64,000 nt of DNA from Rhodococcus sp. X156 (GTDB lineage Bacteria; Actinomycetota; Actinomycetes; Mycobacteriales; Mycobacteriaceae), in contig NZ_CP034766.1 in the NCBI RefSeq assembly GCF_004006015.1, positions 3,505,001 to 3,569,000 of the forward strand, in the 5' to 3' direction. How positions within the stretch are numbered: the stretch's first letter is position 1; each line of letters starts with the position of its first letter. This document shows positions 1 through 6,482 of the stretch, one piece after another. The notes beneath the pieces were generated by a model, which saw only the letters and a program-made list of their open reading frames with translations, made no database searches and had not been told where the DNA came from. The position numbers and the translations under genes are program-made.

Positions 1-338
1 GCGATCAACCCGCCCATGGAGTGGCCGACGAGCACGGTGGGCAGGCCGGGGTTGTCCTCGCCGGTCTGGCGCACCAGCTGGTCGAGGTCGGCCACCACGG
101 ACTCGAAGTCGGTGATCACCGCCCGCTCGCCGCCGCTGAGGCCGTGGCCCTGGTGGTCCAGCCCGGCGACCACCGCGCCGTGGGCCACCAGCGCGTCGGC
201 CACGTGCTCGTACCGCCCCACGTGCTCGCCGTAGCCGTGGGCCAGCACCGCGACGTAGGTGGCGTCGGGGTTGGGCCAGGTGCGGGTGGCGAGACTCTGG
301 GTGCTTCCTCGTACCTCGCCCGTGCGCGCGTCAGCCAT
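1..338 (-). CDS. alpha/beta hydrolase, monoacylglycerol-lipase-like (partial, 3' end outside window)
   Basis: The reverse strand from 338 encodes 112 codons running off the window edge. Visible motifs are an oxyanion-region HGYGEH (about residues 36-41), GHGLSGG (about 68-74) and the nucleophile elbow GHSMGG near residue 106, with the catalytic Ser. This pattern is typical of lysophospholipase/monoacylglycerol lipases such as the mycobacterial Rv0183 family, which hydrolyse glycerides. The remaining Asp and His of the triad lie beyond base 1. It sits 10 bases downstream of the membrane-protein gene ending at 349 on the same strand, so the two are probably co-transcribed. The ATG at 338 begins MADARTGEV, a natural N-terminus. 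Substrate is inferred from family only. Confidence 0.85.
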   Translation of the reverse strand, partial: MADARTGEVRGSTQSLATRTWPNPDATYVAVLAHGYGEHVGRYEHVADALVAHGAVVAGLDHQGHGLSGGERAVITDFESVVADLDQLVRQTGEDNPGLPTVLVGHSMGGLI

Positions 339-348
339 GCCCGTCTTT

Positions 349-903
349 CTACCGCAGGTCGCCCTGCAGTGCGGCGACGAACGCGGGGTGCGGGTCCTGC
401 ACCAGCACCGCGGAGGTGTCACGGGTACAGGTGGTGCCGGTGAGCGTGGCCAGGCTGCCCCGGGAGAACGGCAGCACCGACAGCAGCACCAGGGCAGCGC
501 CACCCAGGAGCGGGGCCATCAGCCACCCGACGGGCTCGCCCAGCGCCAGCCGGAGCACCACCACCGCGAGCAGCAGCACCACCCCGAGGCCGAGCACCGC
601 CCGGGTCAGCGCGCTCCACCTGCGGCGGGTGCGGGCGCAGTCCGCGCACAGCGGCCACCCGGCCAGCTGCACGTAGGTGGCAGCGCCCATCCGGCCGGCG
701 AGGTCACCCATGCGGGCCAGCGGCATCCATCGCGGCGAGGCCGGCAGGTCAGGGAGCTCTCCGGGCGCCGGCAGCCACTTGGCGGCCAGGTCCACCCGCC
801 GCGCCGCGGGCGCCCCGTGGCGCGAGCACACCGGGAGCTGCGTCGCGTCCAGCCGTGGCGGCCCCTCAGCGGGGACGGCCACGGGAACCTTCAGCTCAGT
901 CAT
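349..903 (-). CDS. hypothetical membrane protein with two transmembrane segments
   Basis: 184 residues; family not recognised. The first ~115 residues are soluble and contain two cysteine clusters, CSRHG near residue 26 and CADC near residue 86, which could bind a metal. Two hydrophobic helices follow (about residues 100-118 and 124-142), then a short polar tail. The likely topology is a hairpin membrane anchor with both ends on the same side. It reads into the lipase-like gene with a 10-base gap, so a role connected with lipid hydrolysis is possible but unproved. No strong Shine-Dalgarno precedes the ATG at 903. Confidence 0.7.
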   Translation of the reverse strand: MTELKVPVAVPAEGPPRLDATQLPVCSRHGAPAARRVDLAAKWLPAPGELPDLPASPRWMPLARMGDLAGRMGAATYVQLAGWPLCADCARTRRRWSALTRAVLGLGVVLLLAVVVLRLALGEPVGWLMAPLLGGAALVLLSVLPFSRGSLATLTGTTCTRDTSAVLVQDPHPAFVAALQGDLR

Positions 904-993
904 GACGAATCATCTTGCCGCAGGAACCCTTTCGGCGTGGGCAGCGTCAGAATCCCGACCGTCCCCGCGATCGCCCTCTCGAGAGGAGTCCTC

Positions 994-1293
994 ATGCCCT
1001 TCGCCGTCGTCCCCCAGGACGTGGAGAGCTACGCCACCCAGCTCGACGACCTCGCCAGCCAGGCCCAGCAGGCGGGCACCTACCTGCTCCAGCACGTGTC
1101 GCTCACGGCCAACGAGGGCCGCATGTTCGCCACCGTGGTGGCCGCGGCCGACGAGGTCTGCCGCGAGCTGCCGCCCAACTACACGAGCATGGAGCGGCTG
1201 AGCGCGGACGCCGCCGTGGAGCTGGACAAGGCGAGCGTCTTCTACGCCAGCACCGACACCGCCACGGCCGCCGACCTCGACTCCCGCTACTGA
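994..1293 (+). CDS. small ESX/WXG100-like helical protein
   Basis: 99 residues, entirely predicted helical, opening with MPFAVVPQDVESYATQL, a start seen in actinobacterial PE/WXG100-like substrates of type VII secretion. The ATG at 994 is chosen because GAGAGGAG lies about 6 bases upstream; longer upstream readings are low-quality sequence. No clear WXG turn is visible, so it may be the partner lacking the motif. It is first in a same-strand set of three genes, followed by a larger protein with a WDG turn. Its stop codon is the first three bases of a 16-base tandem repeat that fills the spacer to the next gene. Function as a secreted or chaperoned ESX-like partner is inferred. Confidence 0.65.
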   Translation: MPFAVVPQDVESYATQLDDLASQAQQAGTYLLQHVSLTANEGRMFATVVAAADEVCRELPPNYTSMERLSADAAVELDKASVFYASTDTATAADLDSRY

Positions 1294-1335
1294 GCCAGTC
1301 CAGTACTGAGCCAGTCCAGTACTGAGCCAGTCCAC
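1291..1335 (+). repeat. 16-base tandem repeat, 2.8 copies
   Basis: The unit TGAGCCAGTCCAGTAC occurs twice perfectly (1291-1306, 1307-1322), followed by a partial third copy of about 13 bases. The first TGA is the stop codon of the upstream ESX-like gene, so every unit carries a stop codon. It fills the spacer before the next gene. Confidence 0.95.
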
Positions 1336-1358
1336 TTCTCCCCCCTCCAGGAGTGACG

Positions 1359-2078
1359 ATGACCCCCCAACCCGTTGACGAGCTGGTGCCCCCGGTCGCG
1401 CACGACCCGGTGCCCGACCTCGTCGAGAAGATTCTCGGCGTCTCCGACTACGTGAGCCCGGCCTACTGGCTCGGCTGGGTGGCCGAGCAGGCCACCGGCA
1501 CCAACCCCTGGCAGTGGATCGCCGACCAGTACGCCGGCGACTGGCAGGCGGTGCAGAAGGCGGGCAAGGCCCTGGAGAACCTGGGTGAGTTCAACACCGG
1601 GTACGGGGTGGCCCTGCGCACCGGGATGAGCACCCTGTCCGGCACCTGGGACGGGAAGGCGGCGGGCTCGGCCAGCACCTACTTCACCACCTTGGGCGAC
1701 GCGGTCGAGTCGCAGGCGCCGGACCTCAAGGCCATGGGCCAGGAGCTCATCACCATGGCCACTGGCATGTACGAGACCGCCAACGCCATCAGCGGGCTCT
1801 TCGCCACGCTGCTGGACCTGCTCATCGCCGCCGCCGCCGAGGCCGCCGCCACCGCCGCCACCAGCTGGACCGGCGTGGGCCTGGTGGCCGGCGGCGCGGC
1901 TCTCGCGCTCACCCTCGCCAAGGCCACCAGCGTGTGGCGCGCGGTGCTCGACGCGCACTCCGCCGCTTGGATCGCCTGCCAGGGGCTGGTCGGGGTGATG
2001 GCCGGCTACCTCGGCGGCCTGCACGACCTGGACGTGCACGCCCTGCCGTCCGCCGCCTACGACCACCCGGGAGTCTGA
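1359..2078 (+). CDS. WXG100-like protein with C-terminal hydrophobic region
   Basis: 239 residues. The ATG at 1359 follows AGGAG (1349-1353) with a 5-base gap; the in-frame GTG at 1353 overlaps that Shine-Dalgarno and is rejected. Residues about 60-150 look like a WXG100 helical hairpin, with TWDGKAA at the turn. Alanine-rich hydrophobic helices follow (about 150-185), then a second amphipathic part. This is the general build of larger mycobacterial ESX-associated proteins. It is flanked by a 99-residue helical protein and a 122-residue acidic protein in the same direction, suggesting one operon. No EccC, EccD or mycosin gene is in the window, so export would rely on machinery elsewhere. Confidence 0.65.
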   Translation: MTPQPVDELVPPVAHDPVPDLVEKILGVSDYVSPAYWLGWVAEQATGTNPWQWIADQYAGDWQAVQKAGKALENLGEFNTGYGVALRTGMSTLSGTWDGKAAGSASTYFTTLGDAVESQAPDLKAMGQELITMATGMYETANAISGLFATLLDLLIAAAAEAAATAATSWTGVGLVAGGAALALTLAKATSVWRAVLDAHSAAWIACQGLVGVMAGYLGGLHDLDVHALPSAAYDHPGV

Positions 2079-2080
2079 CC

Positions 2081-2449
2081 GTGCCTGTCCCGAAGGAGCG
2101 CCTGCTCGACGTGGCCGGCGGCGACCCCGTGCTCTCTCGCCAGCTCACCGACTCGCTGCGCACGCTGTCGCAGCGCAGCGACGACCGTGACTTCAGCCGC
2201 CTGGTCGAGGATGTGCTGGCCGGGCGGCGCACCCTGCGCGAGGCACACACCGACCCCGCCTACGCCCGGGTGATGAACGTGCACGTGCGCGCCTTCGCCC
2301 AGCGCTGGGAGGCGCTGACCGACGAGGAGAAGGCCGAGCTGGCGGCCGAGGGCGAGCGGCAGGCCGCCGCAGCCCGGTCCGGCCCGGGTGAGCAGGACGA
2401 GGACGACGGACCGGACGGCCCGCTGCTGCGCTCGCCGTTCGACCGCTAG
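2081..2449 (+). CDS. hypothetical acidic protein, third gene of ESX-like operon
   Basis: 122 residues; family not recognised. GTG start at 2081, two bases after the previous stop, with GGGAG about 7 bases upstream. The protein is highly charged and helical, beginning MPVPKERLLDVAGGDPV, and ends in a disordered acidic tail (GEQDEDDGPDGPLL) before SPFDR. The length and charge would fit a cytosolic chaperone or adaptor for the preceding ESX-like proteins, but this rests on position alone. Its TAG stop (2447-2449) abuts the stop codon of the convergent flavoprotein gene at 2450. Confidence 0.65.
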   Translation: MPVPKERLLDVAGGDPVLSRQLTDSLRTLSQRSDDRDFSRLVEDVLAGRRTLREAHTDPAYARVMNVHVRAFAQRWEALTDEEKAELAAEGERQAAAARSGPGEQDEDDGPDGPLLRSPFDR

Positions 2450-3532
2450 CTAGCGGCGGGCCAGCGGCGGGTAGTCGGTGTAGCCCTCCGCGCCGCCGCC
2501 GTAGAGCGTCTCCTGCTGCAGCTCGTTGAGCGGCGCCCCCAGGGCCCAGCGCTCCACCAGGTCGGGGTTGGCGATGAACGGCCGGCCCACCGACACCGCG
2601 TCGGCCGCCCCGTCGGCGAGCAGCCGCTCCATCTCGTCGCGCTCGCTGAGCACGGCGAAGCCGGTGTTGAGCACCAGCACGCCGCTCCAGGCGTCCCGGA
2701 TCTTGCTCAGCACCGGGTCGTCGGACTCGATCAGCACGTGCAGGTAGGCCAGGTCCAGCGGCTCGAGCTGGGCCAGCAGCTCGGCGTAGGTGTCCCAGTT
2801 GTCGGTCTCGGTGATGCCGTTGGCCGCGTGCCCGGGTGAGATGCGGATGCCCACCTTGTCGGCGCCGATGGCCTCGGCCACCGCGCGCGCCACCTCCACC
2901 ACCAGGCGGGCCCGGTTCTCCGGGCTGCCGCCGTAGGAGTCGGTGCGCAGGTTCTCCCCGTTGGAGAGGAACTCGTGCAGCAGGTAGCCGTTGGCGGCGT
3001 GCAGCTCCACCCCGTCCAGGCCGGCGTCCACCGCGCGGGTGCACGCGGCGACGAAGTCCGCCACGATCCCGGGCAGCTCGTCGGTCTCCAGCGCGCGCGG
3101 CGTGGGGGTGTCCTGCATCCCGCTCTTGGTGAACGTCTGCCCCGGGGGCGCGATCGCCGAGGGAGCCACCGACTCGTGGCCGGAGTTGTCCGGGTGCGAC
3201 ATCCGCCCGGCGTGCATCACCTGCACCACGATGGTGCCGCCCTGCTCGTGCACGGCGTCGGCCACCCGCGCCCAGCCGGCCTGCTGGGCGTCGGTGTGCA
3301 GGCCCGGGGTGTTGGTGTAACCCTTCCCGCCGGCGGAGGGCTGAGTGCCCTCGGCGATGATCAGTCCGGCGCTCGCGCGCTGGCGGTAGTGCTCCACCTG
3401 CAGGTCGGTGGGAACCCCGTCGTCGGTGGCGCGGCTGCGGGTGAGCGGTGCCATGAACAGACGGTTGTTCGCGACCAGGGAGCCGACGGTGATCGGCTGC
3501 AGGAGGGGAGAGTCAGATGCGAGAGCGGTCAT
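2450..3532 (-). CDS. alkene reductase, old yellow enzyme family
   Basis: About 360 residues, an FMN-dependent TIM barrel that reduces activated C=C bonds with NAD(P)H. Visible family features are the N-terminal NRLFMAPLTRSRA, the HAGRMSH strand, the substrate-binding HAANGYLLHEFLS (His/Asn pair), the Tyr-containing DSYGGSPENRARL and a C-terminal SVGRPFIANPDL phosphate-binding stretch. Length is normal for NemA/xenobiotic-reductase types. The ATG at 3532 (MTALASDSP) is preferred; an in-frame GTG at 3547 adds five residues, and neither has a good Shine-Dalgarno. It ends directly against the stop of the convergent ESX-like operon. The physiological substrate is unknown; detoxification of enals, quinones or nitro compounds is the usual role. 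Confidence 0.9.
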   Translation of the reverse strand: MTALASDSPLLQPITVGSLVANNRLFMAPLTRSRATDDGVPTDLQVEHYRQRASAGLIIAEGTQPSAGGKGYTNTPGLHTDAQQAGWARVADAVHEQGGTIVVQVMHAGRMSHPDNSGHESVAPSAIAPPGQTFTKSGMQDTPTPRALETDELPGIVADFVAACTRAVDAGLDGVELHAANGYLLHEFLSNGENLRTDSYGGSPENRARLVVEVARAVAEAIGADKVGIRISPGHAANGITETDNWDTYAELLAQLEPLDLAYLHVLIESDDPVLSKIRDAWSGVLVLNTGFAVLSERDEMERLLADGAADAVSVGRPFIANPDLVERWALGAPLNELQQETLYGGGAEGYTDYPPLARR

Positions 3533-3599
3533 GGGTGGCACAACCACCGGCCGAGGCCGGTGCTTCCCGATGTGGGTCTTCCCACAAGGGATTTCGGCA

Positions 3600-4034
3600 G
3601 TGACCGGGGTGCAGTGGACCGGGGTGCACTGGCTCTACCCGACCAACCCGGGACGGCGGTGCTGGGTGGGCCGCGACGCCCAGGACGTGCTGGCGCCGGG
3701 CAACGTGCGCTCCCGCGAGCGCGTCGGCGAGGACGGCACCGCCACCTGGCTGCTCAGCTCCGGCTACCGCACCATGCGCCCCGGCGACCTGGTGTGGCTC
3801 TACGCCGCCGGCCAGCAGGTGCTCTACGCGGTGGCGCGGGTGCTGGACGTGCGCCACGACGAGGCGGAGGGCTCCTGGGTGGCGCAGGTGGCGTGGTGCC
3901 ACGAGGCGACCGAGGTGCTCGACGCCGACCCCCTGCCGCGTGCCTTGTTCGGCCAGGTGCCGCAGAGCGTGCAGCGGGCCAACGCCCGCACCGTCGAGGT
4001 GCTGCAGGACTGGCTCAGCTCGGCGGGGCTCTAG
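3600..4034 (+). CDS. EVE/PUA-like domain protein
   Basis: About 144 residues. The pattern HWLYPTNPGRR ... LRPGDLVWLYA-type strand (here MRPGDLVWLYAAG) ... WVAQVAWC is that of EVE domains, PUA-related folds that hold modified bases in a pocket. No other domain is attached. The start is uncertain: GTG at 3600 has AAGGG about 9 bases upstream, and ATG at 3570 would add ten residues. The TAG stop at 4032-4034 overlaps the stop of the convergent glutathione peroxidase gene by three bases. Stand-alone EVE proteins have no settled function; a second EVE-like domain fused to a nuclease occurs at 24538-25452. Confidence 0.6.
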   Translation: MTGVQWTGVHWLYPTNPGRRCWVGRDAQDVLAPGNVRSRERVGEDGTATWLLSSGYRTMRPGDLVWLYAAGQQVLYAVARVLDVRHDEAEGSWVAQVAWCHEATEVLDADPLPRALFGQVPQSVQRANARTVEVLQDWLSSAGL

Positions 4035-4525
4035 CCGGACAGCACCGCGCTGATCGCCTCGCGCACCTCGGGTGCGTCCGGAGTGGTCATCGGGCGGAAC
4101 CGGTTGACCACGGTGCCGTCCGGAGCCACCAGGAACTTCTCGAAGTTCCACTGCACGTCACCGGCCGCGCCGTCGGAGTCCGGCACCGCCGTCAGCGCGG
4201 TGTAGATCGGGTCGCGGGAGTCGCCGTTGACGTCGACCTTGTCGGTCATCGGGAACGTGACGCCGTAGGTGGTGGAGCAGAACGTGTCGATGTCCTCGGC
4301 CGAGCCCGGCTCCTGGCCACCGAACTGGTTGCAGGGCATGCCGATGACCGTGAACGCCTCCCCGCCCAGCTCCTGCTGCAGCTGCTCGAGCTGGGTGTAC
4401 TGCGGGGTGAGGCCGCACTTGCTGGCCACGTTGACCACCAGCGCGGCACGGCCGCCCAGCAGCGCACCGAAGGTGGTCTGCTCGCCCTGCAGAGTGGTGA
4501 CCGGTTGGTCGAGAAGCTCGCTCAC
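4031..4525 (-). CDS. glutathione peroxidase family protein (Cys type)
   Basis: 164 residues. A GTG at 4525 preceded by a perfect AGGAGG with a 7-base gap fixes the start. The peroxidatic residue is Cys37 in NVASKCGLTPQY rather than selenocysteine. The family's Gln (about 71, in NQFGGQEPG) and the Trp-Asn pair (WNFEKFL, about 130) complete the catalytic tetrad. A second Cys near 85 (FCSTTYGVTFP) is the usual resolving position, so it is probably a thioredoxin-dependent hydroperoxidase. Actinobacteria mostly lack glutathione, so the name describes the fold. It stands alone between two convergent or divergent neighbours; oxidative-stress defence is the expected role. Confidence 0.92.
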   Translation of the reverse strand: MSELLDQPVTTLQGEQTTFGALLGGRAALVVNVASKCGLTPQYTQLEQLQQELGGEAFTVIGMPCNQFGGQEPGSAEDIDTFCSTTYGVTFPMTDKVDVNGDSRDPIYTALTAVPDSDGAAGDVQWNFEKFLVAPDGTVVNRFRPMTTPDAPEVREAISAVLSG

Positions 4526-4616
4526 GGTGAAACCTCCTGCATGGTGACCACGGCTGGTGCTGGTGGCGCTGACGCTAGCCGTTGACACCGGCGGCCGACG
4601 TCGGGAGTCTCGGGTG

Positions 4617-5576
4617 ATGGCTGAGAAGTCCCCGTCCGCGGTGGTGGTCGGCGCAGGGGTGACGGGGTTGACCACCGCCATCTGCCTGGCCGAGGCCGGC
4701 TGTGCGGTGCAGGTCTGGGCCGCCGAGGCCCCGCAGGACACCACGTCGGCGGTGGCCGGTGCGCTGTGGGGTCCGTCCTTCCAGGAGCCACTGGCCAAGA
4801 CGCTGCAGTGGACGGAGCAGTCCCTGCGCGACTTCCGCTCGCTCGCCGAGGACGACCGCACCGGGGTGCGGCTGGCTCCCACGCTGACCGTCGGTGAGCT
4901 GCCGCCCAGCGACGAGCTGCCGCCGCAGGCCCGGCTGATCCCCGACCTGCGGCCGTGCCCGGCGTCGCAGCTGCCGCGCGGCTTCGGCAGGGGCTACACC
5001 GCGACCATGCCGCTGGTGGACATGCCGCGCTACCTCGACTACCTCACCGACCGGCTCGCCGACCTCGGCGGCAGCCTGCAGATCCGGCCTGTGGTGTCGC
5101 TGGCGGAGCCGGTGGCGGCGGCGGAGGTGGTGCTCAACTGCTCGGGCCTGGGGGCGCGGCAGCTGGTGGGCGACACCGAGGTCCAGCCGTCGTTCGGCCA
5201 GTGGGTGGTGCTCACCAACCCCGGTCTGGACCGGGTGTTCCTGGAGCTCGCCAGCGCCGCGGAGACCACCAGCATCTTCCCGCACTCCGACCGGGTGCTC
5301 TGTGGCGGCGTGAGCATTCCCGGCCGCCAGGACCGCACCCCTGACCCGCAGGTGACCGAACGGATCCTGCAGCGCTGCCGCGCGGTGGAGCCCCGGCTGG
5401 GCGAGGCCGAGGTGAGCGCGGTGCGCACCGGCCTGCGCCCGGAGCGACCGGCGATCCGGCTGGAGGCGGAGACCATCGGCAGCACCCGGGTGGTGCACAG
5501 CTACGGCCACGGTGGCAGCGGGGTCAGCCTGTCCTGGGGCTGCGCCCGTGCCGCCGCGGCGCTGGTGTTCCGGTAG
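4617..5576 (+). CDS. D-amino-acid oxidase family FAD oxidoreductase
   Basis: 319 residues. The N-terminal dinucleotide-binding VVVGAGVTGLTTAICLAEAG (about 9-28) and the C-terminal SYGHGGSGVSLSWG that closes over FAD are DAAO signatures, as are VLNCSGLGAR (about 170) and RTGLRPERPAIRL carrying the substrate-carboxylate Arg. It oxidises neutral or basic D-amino acids to keto acids, giving NH3 and H2O2. The ATG at 4617 follows GGGAG by about 10 bases; GTG at 4614 is a close alternative. Length is a little short of eukaryotic DAAO but normal for actinobacterial forms. The neighbouring peroxidase on the other strand could remove peroxide, though no operon links them. Confidence 0.88.
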   Translation: MAEKSPSAVVVGAGVTGLTTAICLAEAGCAVQVWAAEAPQDTTSAVAGALWGPSFQEPLAKTLQWTEQSLRDFRSLAEDDRTGVRLAPTLTVGELPPSDELPPQARLIPDLRPCPASQLPRGFGRGYTATMPLVDMPRYLDYLTDRLADLGGSLQIRPVVSLAEPVAAAEVVLNCSGLGARQLVGDTEVQPSFGQWVVLTNPGLDRVFLELASAAETTSIFPHSDRVLCGGVSIPGRQDRTPDPQVTERILQRCRAVEPRLGEAEVSAVRTGLRPERPAIRLEAETIGSTRVVHSYGHGGSGVSLSWGCARAAAALVFR

Positions 5577-5583
5577 CCGGGGG

Positions 5584-6378
5584 CTAGAGGTCGGGGAAGG
5601 GCATGTCCATGTTGGTCACGGCCAGTCCGCCGTCCACCGCCAGCACCTGACCGGTGACGTAGGACGACGCCGGACTGGCGAGGTAGAGCACCGCGGCGGC
5701 GATGTCCTCCACGGTGCCGATGCGCTGCAGCGGGGTGGCGTCCTCCAGCGCCTGCTTCATGGCTGGGTCGGCGGCCACCACCTCGAGTGACTCGGTGAGG
5801 ATCGCCCCCGGCGCCACGGCGTTCACCCGGATCTTGGGGTTGAGCTCGGCGGCCAGCAGCCGCACCGCGTGGTCCAGCGCGGCCTTGCCCGACCCGTAGC
5901 CCACGTAGCCCCGGCCCACCACGTGGCCGATGGCGCTGGAGATCATCACGATGCTCGCGGCGTCGGAGCCGAGCAGGTGCGGCACGGCGTTGCGCACCAG
6001 GCGCAGCCCCTGGATCACGTTGGTCTCGAAGGACATTGCCAGGGAGCGGTCGCTGGTCTTGAGGAACGGCTTGGGGGTGCTGCCGCCGGTCACGCTGACC
6101 ACCACGTCCAGGCGGCCCAGGTCGGTGACGGCCCGCTCCACGGCAGCGGCGACGGCGTCGGGGTCGGCGGCATCGGTGGCCAGCGGCAGCGCGCGACGGC
6201 CCAGGGCGCGCACCTGCTCGGCCACCCCGTCGAGCTGGGACTGGGTGCGGGAGAGCAGCACCACGTCGGCGCCGGCCTCGGCCAGGGCCAGCGCGGAGCG
6301 GGCGCCGATGCCGCGCCCCGCCCCGGAGAGCAGGGCCACGCGGCCGTCCATCCGGAAGCTCGACATCACGGCGTCCAT
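5584..6378 (-). CDS. short-chain dehydrogenase/reductase
   Basis: 264 residues. It has the classical SDR layout: cofactor loop SGAGRGIGARSALALAEAG (about 17-35), an Asp in TDAADPDA, VSVTGG in place of NNAG, Ser near 145 (VMISSAIG) and YGSGK (Tyr near 160), then PGAILTE. The C-terminal VTGQVLAVDGGL is typical of FabG-like enzymes. NADP or NAD preference is not clear. ATG at 6378 has AGGAGG five to six bases upstream. The gene is separated by about 100 bases from the flavin dehydrogenase gene starting at 9302. The substrate cannot be read from sequence. Confidence 0.88.
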   Translation of the reverse strand: MDAVMSSFRMDGRVALLSGAGRGIGARSALALAEAGADVVLLSRTQSQLDGVAEQVRALGRRALPLATDAADPDAVAAAVERAVTDLGRLDVVVSVTGGSTPKPFLKTSDRSLAMSFETNVIQGLRLVRNAVPHLLGSDAASIVMISSAIGHVVGRGYVGYGSGKAALDHAVRLLAAELNPKIRVNAVAPGAILTESLEVVAADPAMKQALEDATPLQRIGTVEDIAAAVLYLASPASSYVTGQVLAVDGGLAVTNMDMPFPDL

Positions 6379-6482
6379 CCGTACCTCCTGCTGATTCTGC
6401 GACCTGGTGCAGGCCAGCAGACACCGCGGGGACCGCCGGTGGCCGGCCGCTCCCGGTGAGCGGTATCTGCCGGAGTCCCTGC

